DNA of 64,000 nt from Nocardioides sp. S5 (GTDB lineage Bacteria; Actinomycetota; Actinomycetes; Propionibacteriales; Nocardioidaceae): assembly GCF_017310035.1 (NCBI RefSeq), contig NZ_CP022296.1, forward strand, positions 806,001 to 870,000, in the 5' to 3' direction. The position numbers and the translations under genes were made by a program. The notes beneath the pieces are model-generated. The model did no database searches. It was given only the letters and a program-made list of their open reading frames with translations, and was not told the origin of the DNA. Below are positions 48,052 through 56,383 of the stretch, piece by piece (positions within the stretch are counted from its first letter, which is position 1; each line of letters begins with the position of its first letter).

Positions 48052-48480
48052 TCAGGCCGCGTACGGCGGCGGCAGCAGGCCGTGGTGCTGGAGGAGCATC
48101 TCCACCCGCTGCCGCTCGCGGTCGAGCTCGGACCCCGGCGGGAGCACCTCCATCAGGTGCGCGAGGCCCGCCATGTCCGCGGCCTCGGCCAGGACGCCGT
48201 CGTAGGCCTGTCGGCACCCCTCGTACTTGGCGAAGCGCATGTCGTTGCGGTGGAAGGACGCGTTGAGCCGCCGGAGGTCGGCGCCCACCTCCTCGATGGG
48301 CCGCCGCGTCGCAGGCTGCTCGGCGACAGGTGCACGCCGGTGCCGCAGCCGCCGTGCCAGGCGCGCAGGAGCGCGGTGGGTGCGCCACCCGTCGGGCTCA
48401 CCGACGAGGACGGCGAGGCCCACCCGCAGGACCACGGCGACGAGCAGCAGGACTGCGATCGTCGCGAGCGGACCCGTCAT
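48052..48480 (-). CDS. Hypothetical single-pass membrane protein
   Basis: 142 residues. One N-terminal hydrophobic segment (PLATIAVLLLVAVVLRVGLAVLV, here noted as LATIAVLLLVAVVLRVGLAV) is followed by an Arg-rich cytoplasmic stretch and a helical domain (LRRLNASFHRNDMRFAKYEG, CRQAYDGVLAEAADMAGLAHLM). I do not recognise a family. The ATG at 48480 (MTGPLATI) is chosen because it places the membrane segment at the N-terminus; a start at 48540 adds an unconserved-looking leader. It is divergent from the Mug gene with 74 bp between. Confidence 0.65.
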   Translation of the reverse strand: MTGPLATIAVLLLVAVVLRVGLAVLVGEPDGWRTHRAPARLARRLRHRRAPVAEQPATRRPIEEVGADLRRLNASFHRNDMRFAKYEGCRQAYDGVLAEAADMAGLAHLMEVLPPGSELDRERQRVEMLLQHHGLLPPPYAA

Positions 48481-48554
48481 CGGTCCACGGTACGCCCGGT
48501 CGGGCGCCGCGTCACCGGACGACGGCATCACCGCGTCCACGGCACGATGGCGGC

Positions 48555-49178
48555 ATGGGATTCACGAGGGCCGAGCTCGAGTCGTACCGCGACGCCGTGG
48601 TGCCCGACCTGCTCCCCGGTGAGGGCGAGCCGCTGCGGCTCCTCTTCGTGGGGATCAACCCCGGTTTGTGGACCGCCGCCACCCAGACGCACTTCGCGCG
48701 TCCCGGCAACCGGTTCTACCCGGCCCTCCTGCGCGCGGGGATCCTCGAGCACCCCGTCGACCCGTCCGCCGGGATGACGGAGGCTGACCGCGACGCGTTC
48801 CGGCGGCGGGGCATCGGCATCACCAACGTGGTGGCGCGCGCCACCGCCCGGGCCGACGAGCTCAGCGCGGCGGAGCTGCGCGAGGGCGGGAGGCGGCTGC
48901 GCGCCCTGGTCGCCGAGCGGCGCCCTGACGTCGTGGCGGTGGCCGGCATCACGGCCTACCGGGCGGCGTTCGACGAGCGCAGCGCCCGGGCGGGGGAGCA
49001 GCCCGGACGCTGGGACGGCTCGCGCGTCTTCGTGGTGCCCAACCCGTCCGGGCTCAACGCGCACGAGACCGTGGAGACCCTGGCTGCGGCGTACGCCGAC
49101 GCGGCCAGGGCGGCCGGGGTGGTCGCAGGACCCGGGCATCAGCCCAGGTCGAGGCCCTCGAAGTCCTCGGGGGAGTAG
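48555..49178 (+). CDS. mug: Mug-family G/U mismatch-specific uracil-DNA glycosylase
   Basis: 207 residues. The family motifs are present: LLFVGINPGLWTAATQTHFA (active-site GINPG, where Asn is catalytic) near residue 32-50 and the second loop VVPNPSGLNAH near 175. Mug removes uracil or ethenocytosine opposite guanine in DNA. Start is ATG at 48555. The last ~13 codons (ending QPRSRPSKSSGE) overlap the convergent VOC gene by 40 bp. Length is a little above the E. coli protein (168), mostly at the two ends. Confidence 0.9.
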   Translation: MGFTRAELESYRDAVVPDLLPGEGEPLRLLFVGINPGLWTAATQTHFARPGNRFYPALLRAGILEHPVDPSAGMTEADRDAFRRRGIGITNVVARATARADELSAAELREGGRRLRALVAERRPDVVAVAGITAYRAAFDERSARAGEQPGRWDGSRVFVVPNPSGLNAHETVETLAAAYADAARAAGVVAGPGHQPRSRPSKSSGE

Positions 49179-49582
49179 TCGCGCTTCTCGACGAGCACCA
49201 TCCAGTTGCCCGAGTTGTCGCGCATCAGCGCCTCGACGCCGTACGGCCGCTCCTCCGGCTCCTGGAGGAACTCCACGCCCTTGGCCCGCAGCTCCTCGTA
49301 GGTCGCGCGGCAGTCGTCGACGTTCAACCCCACACCGGGGAGTCCGCCCTCGTCCTGCGCCCGCGCCATCGCCTCGATCAGGTAGTCCGGGAGCGGGCCG
49401 CTCGGCGTGGTGAGGTGGAGGTGGATCTCGGGCTGCCTCGGGTGGACGACCGTGCACCAGCGGAAGTCGGGCCCGAACTGCAGGTCGTCGCCGACCTCGA
49501 AGCCGAGGACGTCGGTGTAGAAGGCGAGGGACTCGTCGATGTCCTTCACCCACACGGACAGGAGGGAGATGTTGGTGATCAT
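49139..49582 (-). CDS. VOC-family (glyoxalase-like) protein
   Basis: 147 residues with two beta-alpha-beta-beta-beta units: ISLLSVWVKDIDESLAFYTD and VLGFEVGDDLQFGPDFRW, then GVGLNVDDCRATYEELRAKG, and a final strand with the metal-ligand-type Glu (LMRDNSGNWMVLVEK). VOC proteins include glyoxalases, dioxygenases and resistance proteins; the activity here is unknown. It is the last gene of the reverse polyamine operon, 9 bp after the AraC gene. Its stop lies within the convergent mug gene. Confidence 0.82.
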   Translation of the reverse strand: MITNISLLSVWVKDIDESLAFYTDVLGFEVGDDLQFGPDFRWCTVVHPRQPEIHLHLTTPSGPLPDYLIEAMARAQDEGGLPGVGLNVDDCRATYEELRAKGVEFLQEPEERPYGVEALMRDNSGNWMVLVEKRDYSPEDFEGLDLG

Positions 49583-49591
49583 GCGACGAAC

Positions 49592-50041
49592 CTACGTAGG
49601 GTCCGCCCCGTCACGCTTCTCCTGCGTTGCGGTGCGCTCGACGAGCCCGGCCATGAAGACGTAGCACCCCGGGATCCGCGGGTTGCCCTCTGCGGCATAC
49701 CGCCTCTGGAAGTCGCTCGGGCTCTCCCCGACGATCTCGCGGAACCGCGAGCTGAAGGATCCGAGGCTGATGTAGCCGACCGCGTGGCAGATCTCGGTGA
49801 CCGTCAGGTTGGCGGCTCGTAGCAGGTCCTGCGCACGCTCGACCCGGCGCTGGGCCAGGTACGCCGCCGGCGTCACGCCGTACGTCGTCGCGAAGGACCG
49901 GATGAAGTGGTAGCGGCTCATCCCCGCGAGCGCGGCGAGGTGGTCGAGGTCGAAGGGCTCGGCGAAGTGGCGGTCGAGGTGGTCGCGCGCGCGGCGCAGG
50001 TGGACCAGCACGTCGCCCGGGACCCGACGTGGGTGGGTCAT
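49592..50041 (-). CDS. AraC-family transcriptional regulator
   Basis: 149 residues, a short AraC protein made mainly of the two helix-turn-helix motifs: LDHLAALAGMSRYHFIRSFA (HTH1) and AANLTVTEICHAVGYISLGS followed by FSSRFREIVGESPSDFQRRY (HTH2). It has no ligand domain, so it may respond to a neighbouring signal or partner. A ~30-residue C-terminal tail (CYVFMAGLVERTATQEKRDG) is of unknown role. ATG at 50041 overlaps the aminotransferase stop (ATGA). The AraC-VOC pairing is often seen in actinobacteria. Confidence 0.85.
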   Translation of the reverse strand: MTHPRRVPGDVLVHLRRARDHLDRHFAEPFDLDHLAALAGMSRYHFIRSFATTYGVTPAAYLAQRRVERAQDLLRAANLTVTEICHAVGYISLGSFSSRFREIVGESPSDFQRRYAAEGNPRIPGCYVFMAGLVERTATQEKRDGADPT

Positions 50042-51396
50042 CCGAGCAGCGCCTCCACGGCACCGCGGAAGGCCGAGGTGTGGGCGTCGACGTCGGACTG
50101 GTCGTGGAACGGCGAGAAGAGCGACATGTTGTGGAAGGGGGCGAGCAGCACCCCGCGGTTGACCGTCCACAGGTGGAAGAAGGCGTCGAGCTCCTCGTCC
50201 ACGGCGGCGGCGGCCTCCGCACCCGCGCGCGGCGGCGGGCAGAACCAGTACTCGGCGCGGCAGCCGAGACGCTGGACGTGCCACGGCAGGCCGTGCTCGT
50301 CGATCACGCCGCGGATGCCGTCGGTGAAGCTCTCGGCGAGCGGGATCGCGACGTCGAAGTCCTCCTGGCGCAGAGCGGTCGACAGCGTGGCGCGGACCGC
50401 GGCCATCGCGAGCGCGGAGCCCGACAGCGTGCCCCCCACCCCCGCGACGTCGATGTCGTGCCCGAGCATCGGGCCCTCGAGGCGCGCGGCCACCTCGGCG
50501 GTCATGCCGTACGCCGCGACGGGGATTCCTCCGCCGATGGGCTTGCCGATGACCACGAGGTCAGGCTCGAGGTCCCACGCCGCGGTGGCCCCGCCCGGTC
50601 CCGCGCAGATGGTGTGGGTCTCGTCGTTGACGAGCAGCACGCCGTGGCGCCGGGTGACCTCACGGACCCCGGCGAGGTATCCGTCGTCGGGCAGCACGAT
50701 GCCGATGTTGGTGAGCGCCGGCTCCATCAGCAGGCAGGCGACGTCACCCTCGGCGAGGCGGGCGTCGAGGGCCTCGAGGTCGTTGAAGGGCACCACCGCC
50801 GTGGTCTGCGCGACGTCGACCTGTGGGCCGAGTGCTCCCGGGCGGGCCACGACGCGGTCCCCGGCCCGGCCGTGCTCCAGCACGCCGAGCGTCTCGTCGA
50901 CGGTGCCGTGGTAGCACCAGTCCATGACCGCGATGCGCGGTCGTCCGGTCAGGTGGCGCGCGAAGCGCAGCACGAAGCGGTTGGCGTCGGTGGCGGTCAT
51001 GGCCATCTGCCAGCGCGGAAGGCCGAAGCGCCGGCTGAGCTCGGCGGCCACCCAGGCGGCATCGGTCGAGGGCAGCATCGTGGTGATCCCGCGCTCGGTG
51101 CGCTCGCGCACCGCCTCCGCGACGGCGGGCAGGCAGTGGCCGGTCATCGAGCCGGTGTCGCCCAGGCACAGGTCGACGTGCTCGATGCCGTCGACATCGG
51201 TGAAGCGACCGCCGGCCGCTGACTCGACGAACAGCGGGAACGAGCCCGGCCAGCGCGTCATCCACGGCATCGGGACACCGGCCAGCAGGTGCTCACTGGC
51301 TGTGCGCGCCAGCAGCGCCGAGGTCGGGTGCAGGTCGACGAACCGCTGCTCCTCCTCGGCGTGGAGTGCGGCCAGCCGGGTGCGGTCGATCGTCAC
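50038..51396 (-). CDS. Class III (GSA-like) aminotransferase
   Basis: 452 residues, PLP-dependent fold type I. The PLP lysine is Lys285 (VVIGKPIGGGIPVAAYG), the Asp that holds the pyridine nitrogen is in VNDETHTICAGPGG, and the N-terminal VDLCLGDTGSMTGHC and the phosphate-binding TATDANRFVLRFARHLTG are as in glutamate-1-semialdehyde aminomutase-like enzymes. It is not haem pathway hemL by context. It follows gabD by 7 bp and precedes araC with a 4-bp overlap. The amine substrate is unknown; it may handle another polyamine intermediate. Confidence 0.85.
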   Translation of the reverse strand: MTIDRTRLAALHAEEEQRFVDLHPTSALLARTASEHLLAGVPMPWMTRWPGSFPLFVESAAGGRFTDVDGIEHVDLCLGDTGSMTGHCLPAVAEAVRERTERGITTMLPSTDAAWVAAELSRRFGLPRWQMAMTATDANRFVLRFARHLTGRPRIAVMDWCYHGTVDETLGVLEHGRAGDRVVARPGALGPQVDVAQTTAVVPFNDLEALDARLAEGDVACLLMEPALTNIGIVLPDDGYLAGVREVTRRHGVLLVNDETHTICAGPGGATAAWDLEPDLVVIGKPIGGGIPVAAYGMTAEVAARLEGPMLGHDIDVAGVGGTLSGSALAMAAVRATLSTALRQEDFDVAIPLAESFTDGIRGVIDEHGLPWHVQRLGCRAEYWFCPPPRAGAEAAAAVDEELDAFFHLWTVNRGVLLAPFHNMSLFSPFHDQSDVDAHTSAFRGAVEALLG

Positions 51397-51403
51397 GTGG
51401 TCC

Positions 51404-52861
51404 TCACAGTGCGCTGCCGACGTACTTGGTCTCGAGGTACTCCTCGATCCCCTCGAAGCCGCCCTCGCGGCCGAAGCCGGAGTGCTTCACCCCGCCGAAG
51501 GGGGCGGCCGGGTTGGAGACGATGCCGGTGTTGATGCCGACCATCCCGAACTCCAGCGCCTCGCTGACGCGCAGCACGCGGGCGTGGTCGCGGGTGAAGA
51601 CGTAGGCGACGAGGCCGTACTCGGTGTCGTTGGCGCGCGCGAGCGCCTCCTCCTCGTCGCGGAAGGTCGAGACGGGTGCGACGGGACCGAAGATCTCCTC
51701 GCGGAACACCCGCGCCGAGGCGGGTACGTCGACCAGCACCGTGGGCGGGTAGAAGTGGCCGGGCCCGTCGGGGACCTCGCCACCGACCAGGGCGCGGGCT
51801 CCGCCGGAGACGGCGTCGTCGACCAGCTCGTGCACCCCGGCGCGGGCCTTCTCGGTGATGAGGGGACCGACGTCGACGCCGTCCTCCGTGCCGTCGCCGA
51901 CCGTCAGGGCCCCCATGCGCTCGGCGAGCCGGGTCGAGAACTCCTCGGCGACCGACTCGTGCACCAGGAAGCGGTTGGCCGAGGTGCAGGCCTCCCCGAT
52001 GTTGCGCATCTTGGCCAGCATCGCGCCGTCGACGGCGGCGCCGAGGTCGGCATCGGGGAAGACGAGGAAGGGGGCGTTGCCGCCGAGCTCCATCGACACC
52101 CGGAGCAGCTGGTCGGACGCCTGCGCGACCAGCACCTTGCCGACGGCCGTCGAGCCCGTGAACGTCAGCTTCCGCAGCCGCGGGTCGCGGATCAGCGGCT
52201 CGCACACCCCGCCGGAGTCAGTGGTGGTGACGACGTTGAGCACGCCCGCCGGCAGGCCGACCTCCTCCAGCAGCCCGGCCAGCGCGAGCATCGTGAGAGG
52301 GGTCTCCGCGGCCGGCTTGACCACCATCGTGCACCCGGCCGCGAGGGCCGGCCCGATCTTGCGGGTGCCCATCGCGAGGGGGAAGTTCCAGGGCGTGATC
52401 ATCAGCGTCGGGCCGACGGGGCCCTTCATGGTGATCAGGCGGGTGTTGCCGGCCGGCGCGGGGGAGTAGCGGCCGTGGATGCGCACCGCCTCCTCGGAGA
52501 ACCATCGGAAGAACTCGGCGCCGTAGGCCACCTCGCCCCTCGCCTCGGCGAGCGTCTTTCCCATCTCCAGCGTCATCAGCCGGGCGAAGTCGTCGGCCCG
52601 CTCGGTGAGGAGCTCGAACGCGCTGCGCAGGATCTCCCCGCGCACCCGGGGCTCGGTGGCGCGCCACTCGCGCTGGGCGACGGCCGCCGCAGCGAGCGCG
52701 CGCTCCCCGTCGGCGGGTGTCGCGTCCGCCACGGAGGCGAGCACGCTGCCGTCGGCGGGGTTGTGCACCTCGAAGGTCGCGGAGCCGGTGGCGTCGACCC
52801 ACTCTCCACCGACGAGGAGCTGACGGGGCACGGTCTGGAGGACGGTCTCGTTGCTGGCCAT
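51404..52861 (-). CDS. gabD: Succinate-semialdehyde dehydrogenase
   Basis: 485 residues of the aldehyde dehydrogenase family. The nucleophile is Cys292 (NIGEACTSANRF), the general base Glu is in ELGGNAPFLVF, and [20 protein letters not shown] is the cofactor-binding segment. It is closest in pattern to NAD(P)-dependent succinate-semialdehyde dehydrogenase, the last step from GABA to succinate. ATG at 52861 overlaps the gabT stop (TGATG). The GEAC motif instead of GQxC is normal for this group. Next to gabT, the assignment is strong. Confidence 0.9.
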   Translation of the reverse strand: MASNETVLQTVPRQLLVGGEWVDATGSATFEVHNPADGSVLASVADATPADGERALAAAAVAQREWRATEPRVRGEILRSAFELLTERADDFARLMTLEMGKTLAEARGEVAYGAEFFRWFSEEAVRIHGRYSPAPAGNTRLITMKGPVGPTLMITPWNFPLAMGTRKIGPALAAGCTMVVKPAAETPLTMLALAGLLEEVGLPAGVLNVVTTTDSGGVCEPLIRDPRLRKLTFTGSTAVGKVLVAQASDQLLRVSMELGGNAPFLVFPDADLGAAVDGAMLAKMRNIGEACTSANRFLVHESVAEEFSTRLAERMGALTVGDGTEDGVDVGPLITEKARAGVHELVDDAVSGGARALVGGEVPDGPGHFYPPTVLVDVPASARVFREEIFGPVAPVSTFRDEEEALARANDTEYGLVAYVFTRDHARVLRVSEALEFGMVGINTGIVSNPAAPFGGVKHSGFGREGGFEGIEEYLETKYVGSAL

Positions 52862-54213
52862 CACCCCACCCTGCCATCCGCAGCCGCGTCGAAGGCGGCC
52901 TCGAAGATGTCGAGGCCCTCGGCGAGCAGGTCGTCACCGATCGCCAGCGGCGGGAGGAAGCGGAAGACGTTGCCGTAGGTGCCGCAGGTCAGCGTGACGA
53001 GGCCTTGCGCCGAGCAGGCCCGGTGGATCGCGCCCGCGAGCGCCGCGTCGGGCGTACGCCCGGGCCCGTCGGACACCAGCTCGACGGCCAGCATCGCGCC
53101 CCGGCCACGGATGTCACCGACGCGGTCGGGGTGGCGCTCGGCCAGCGCACGCAGGCGCGGCAGGAAGGCAGCCTCGATGGCGCGGGCCCGCGCCGGCAGG
53201 TCGTCGGCCTGCATCGTCTCGATGGCGGCGAGCGCTGCCGCGCACGCGACCGGGTTGCCGCCGTAGGTGCCGCCGAGACCGCCGACGTGCACCGAGTCCA
53301 TCACCTCGGCCCGGCCGGTCACCGCGGCGAGCGGCAGGCCGCCCGCCATGCCCTTGGCGGTGGTCACCAGGTCCGGCACCACGCCCTCGTGGTCGCAGGC
53401 GAACCAGTCGCCGGTGCGCGCGAAGCCCGTCTGGATCTCGTCGGCGATGAGCAGGATCCCCTGCTCGCGGCACCACTCGGCCACGCGGGGGAGCCAGCCG
53501 GGCGGCGGGACGATGAAGCCGCCCTCGCCCTGGATCGGCTCGATGAGCACGGCCGCGCAGCTGTCCTCGCCGACCTGGGTGTGCACCGTCGAGACGAAGG
53601 CGTCGAAGGCCTCCTCGGCGCACGCCTCGGGTCCGCCCGGCCACCGGTAGGGGTAGGCCATCGGGGCGCGGTAGATCTCCCCGGCGAACGGGCCGAAGCC
53701 GTGCTTGTAGGGCATGGTCTTGGCCGTCAGCGCCATCGTGAGGTTCGTACGCCCGTGGTAGGCGTGGTCGAAGACCACGATGGCGTCGCGGCCCGTGTGG
53801 TGGCGGGCGACCTTCACGGCGTTCTCGACCGCCTCGGCCCCGGAGTTGAAGAGCGCCGAGCGCTTCTCGTGCGTGCCGGGAGTGAGCTCGGCCAGCTTCT
53901 CGCAGACCGCGACGTACTCCTCGTAGGGCGTGACCATGAAGCAGGTGTGGGTGAAGTCCGCGACCTGGCGCTGCACCGCCTCCACCACGCGGGGCGCGGC
54001 GTTGCCGACGGTGGTCACCGCGATGCCGGAGCCGAAGTCGATGAGCTGGTTGCCGTCGACGTCGCGCAGGATCCCGCCCGCGGCACGCTCGACGTAGACG
54101 GGCAGCGTCGTGCCCACGCCGGCGGACACGGCCGCGACCTTGCGGGCGTGGAGGGCCTGCGAGCGCGGCCCGGGGATGTCGGTGGCGAGGATCCGCTCCT
54201 GGGACAACGTCAT
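52861..54213 (-). CDS. gabT: 4-aminobutyrate aminotransferase
   Basis: 450 residues, class III aminotransferase. It shows FNSGAEAVENAVKVARHHTG for PLP phosphate binding, VLIEPIQGEGGFIVPPPGWL, the Asp in LLIADEIQTGFARTG, and the PLP lysine Lys287 in TTAKGMAGGLPLAAV. GYGG-type ending GLGGTYGGNPVACAAALA is typical of GabT. It transfers the GABA amino group to 2-oxoglutarate, giving succinate semialdehyde for GabD. ATG at 54213 overlaps the upstream stop (ATGA). Confidence 0.92.
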   Translation of the reverse strand: MTLSQERILATDIPGPRSQALHARKVAAVSAGVGTTLPVYVERAAGGILRDVDGNQLIDFGSGIAVTTVGNAAPRVVEAVQRQVADFTHTCFMVTPYEEYVAVCEKLAELTPGTHEKRSALFNSGAEAVENAVKVARHHTGRDAIVVFDHAYHGRTNLTMALTAKTMPYKHGFGPFAGEIYRAPMAYPYRWPGGPEACAEEAFDAFVSTVHTQVGEDSCAAVLIEPIQGEGGFIVPPPGWLPRVAEWCREQGILLIADEIQTGFARTGDWFACDHEGVVPDLVTTAKGMAGGLPLAAVTGRAEVMDSVHVGGLGGTYGGNPVACAAALAAIETMQADDLPARARAIEAAFLPRLRALAERHPDRVGDIRGRGAMLAVELVSDGPGRTPDAALAGAIHRACSAQGLVTLTCGTYGNVFRFLPPLAIGDDLLAEGLDIFEAAFDAAADGRVG

Positions 54214-55481
54214 GCCCTTTCCTCCATGCCCCACGGGGACCCGTAGCCCTCGGGCTTCGGCGCCGACAGCAGGTCGAGGAACGGCTTCGGCGGCAGCGCC
54301 TCGGGGCCCAGCACGCCGGTGCCCTTCCACGTGCCGTCGGAGAGGAGCTCCAGCGCCACGACCGGGTTGATGGCCGTCTGCCAGACCACGCACTGGGCGC
54401 CGTAGTCGCGCATCGAGTCGGCGTTGTCGACCACGTGGTAGAGGTACGTCGACCTCGGCGCGCCGTCCTTGCCGGTGCCGGTGACGAAGAGCCCCGCGCA
54501 GGTCTTGCCCTCCATCCGCGGGCCGATGGTGGCCGGGTCTGGCAGGCACGCCGCCACGACGTCGCGCGGCGAGACCTCCACCCCCTTCACCGTCACCGGC
54601 TGGGTCGAGTCGAGCCCCAGGGTGTGCAGCGTGCGCAGGATGGTGATCATCTCCTCGCCGAGGCCGTACTTGAAGGTCACCCGGTCCGCCTCCACCCATC
54701 GCGGCATCAGGAGCACCTCCTCGTGCTCGACGTGCACGCACTCGACCGGTCCGATGCCCTCGGGGAAGTCGAAGACCTCCGGCTCGGAGAAGGGCGGCAG
54801 TGTGAAGAATCCCTGCTCCAGCTCGCCACCGCCCCTCTCCCGCTCCCACACCACAGGGGGGTTGAGGCACTCCTCGATGATCGTCCACATCGAGAAGCCG
54901 GGCGCGAACACCTCGTTGCCGTCGTCGTCGCGGATCACCAGGTTCGCGCCGTCACGCGTGCCGAGCTCGTCGATGTGGTCGAAGAGCTCGTCGGCGGCGT
55001 AGCGTGCGAAGACGTCGGAGAGCCCGGGCTCCACCCCGATGCCGAGCAGCGCCAGCCGGCCGGCGGACTCCCAGGCCCCGGCCTGCGCGAACTGCTGGTC
55101 GCCGAGCTTGACGCCGACCTTCTCGTACGGCGCGTCGGGGTGCGGCGCGGAGAGGCTCATCGCCATGTCGAGGTAGTCGGCCCCCGCTGCGAGGGCGGCG
55201 GTGAAGAGGGGCATCACGAAGCGCGGGTCGACGGCGTTGAAGACGTGGGTGGCCCGCACCTCGCGGGCGAGCGCGGCGACGGCGTCGGCGTCGGAGGCGT
55301 CGACCTGCGCGGCCGTGAAGCGCTCCTCGCCCGTACGCCGCCCGCTGGCCGCGGCGACGGTCCGCTCGGCCCGGGTGAGGTCGTGGTCGGCGACCACCCA
55401 CGCCTCGAAGAAGTCGCGTTCGACCGCGATCCGGGCGGCGGCGTCACCGACACCGCCGGCCCCGACCATCAGCACCCTCAT
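54210..55481 (-). CDS. Saccharopine dehydrogenase-like protein in the polyamine operon
   Basis: 423 residues. An N-terminal Rossmann fold (MRVLMVGAGGVGDAAARIAV), FNAVDPRFVMPLFTAALAAG and DYLDMAMSL are typical of the saccharopine dehydrogenase family, which also contains carboxy(nor)spermidine dehydrogenase and homospermidine synthase-related enzymes. A C-terminal catalytic part (GIGVEPGLSDVFARYAADEL, GPVECVHVEHEEVLL) follows. It is set between potC (22 bp) and gabT (4-bp overlap), which points to a polyamine-linked substrate rather than lysine. The exact reaction cannot be read from sequence. Confidence 0.78.
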   Translation of the reverse strand: MRVLMVGAGGVGDAAARIAVERDFFEAWVVADHDLTRAERTVAAASGRRTGEERFTAAQVDASDADAVAALAREVRATHVFNAVDPRFVMPLFTAALAAGADYLDMAMSLSAPHPDAPYEKVGVKLGDQQFAQAGAWESAGRLALLGIGVEPGLSDVFARYAADELFDHIDELGTRDGANLVIRDDDGNEVFAPGFSMWTIIEECLNPPVVWERERGGGELEQGFFTLPPFSEPEVFDFPEGIGPVECVHVEHEEVLLMPRWVEADRVTFKYGLGEEMITILRTLHTLGLDSTQPVTVKGVEVSPRDVVAACLPDPATIGPRMEGKTCAGLFVTGTGKDGAPRSTYLYHVVDNADSMRDYGAQCVVWQTAINPVVALELLSDGTWKGTGVLGPEALPPKPFLDLLSAPKPEGYGSPWGMEERA

Positions 55482-55503
55482 CGGCTCTGGCACGACTGCA
55501 CTC

Positions 55504-56373
55504 CTACTTCTTGATCCGGGACGCCCGCGCCGAGCCCACGAGCTGCGCACCCACCACCAGCAGGACGGCTAGCACGAACATCGAGAAGCCGATGACGTTG
55601 GCCTCGGCGGGGATGCCGCGGCGCGACGCGACGTAGACGAACTTGGGGAACGTGTTCTCGTTGCCGGAGACGAAGTTGGTGATGATGAAGTCGTCGAAGG
55701 ACAGCGAGAAGGCGAGCATCGCGGCGCCCGCGATGCCGGGCAGGATCAGCGGGAAGGTGACCTTCCAGAAGGTCTGCACCGGGCTGGCGTAGAGGTCCTG
55801 CGCCGCCTCCTCGATCCGCGGGTCGAGGGACTGGATGCGCGCCTTCACCGTCACCACCACGAAGCTCAGGCAGAACATGATGTGGGCGAAGACGATCGTG
55901 GTGAAGCCCAGGCTGATCCCGACGTTGGAGAAGCCCTGCACGAAGATCGTCAGCAGCGCGGCACCCATCACGATCTCGGGGGTCGCCATCGGCACGAAGA
56001 TCAGCACGTTGCTCGCGGCCTTGCCGCGGTAGCGGTAGCGCACCATCGCCAGCGCCATCATGGTGCCGAGCACCGTGGCCACGAGCGTGGAGATCGCGCC
56101 GACCTGCAGCGAGGTCACCAGCGAGCTGCAGACCCCGGGCACGCCGCACGGGTCCTGCCAGTGCTCCCAGGTGAAGCCCTGCCACACGATGTTGGTCTTG
56201 CCGTGGTCGTTGAAGGAGAACGCGAAGGTGTAGGCGACCGGCAGGAACAGGTAGAGGAGCACCAGGATCGCCGAGAGCATCGCGAAGTGGCTGGCCAGCC
56301 ACAGCTGGGCCCGCTTGGCCGCGGACGGGCGGTAGGCGGGGGAGGACTGCCCGGTCGGGGACGTCGTCGTCAT
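55504..56373 (-). CDS. potC: Spermidine/putrescine ABC transporter permease PotC
   Basis: 289 residues, six predicted membrane segments. The cytoplasmic EAA loop is DPRIEEAAQDLYASPVQTFW followed by KVTFPLILPGIAGAAML, the docking site for PotA. FVPMATPEIVMGAALLTIF and LAFSLSFDDFIITNF are PotC marks. ATG at 56373 is preferred: GAGGTGG lies 5-11 bp upstream, while a GTG at 56382 has no room for a ribosome site. With PotB it forms the channel of the polyamine importer. Confidence 0.92.
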   Translation of the reverse strand: MTTTSPTGQSSPAYRPSAAKRAQLWLASHFAMLSAILVLLYLFLPVAYTFAFSFNDHGKTNIVWQGFTWEHWQDPCGVPGVCSSLVTSLQVGAISTLVATVLGTMMALAMVRYRYRGKAASNVLIFVPMATPEIVMGAALLTIFVQGFSNVGISLGFTTIVFAHIMFCLSFVVVTVKARIQSLDPRIEEAAQDLYASPVQTFWKVTFPLILPGIAGAAMLAFSLSFDDFIITNFVSGNENTFPKFVYVASRRGIPAEANVIGFSMFVLAVLLVVGAQLVGSARASRIKK

Positions 56374-56383
56374 GGTGGCCACC

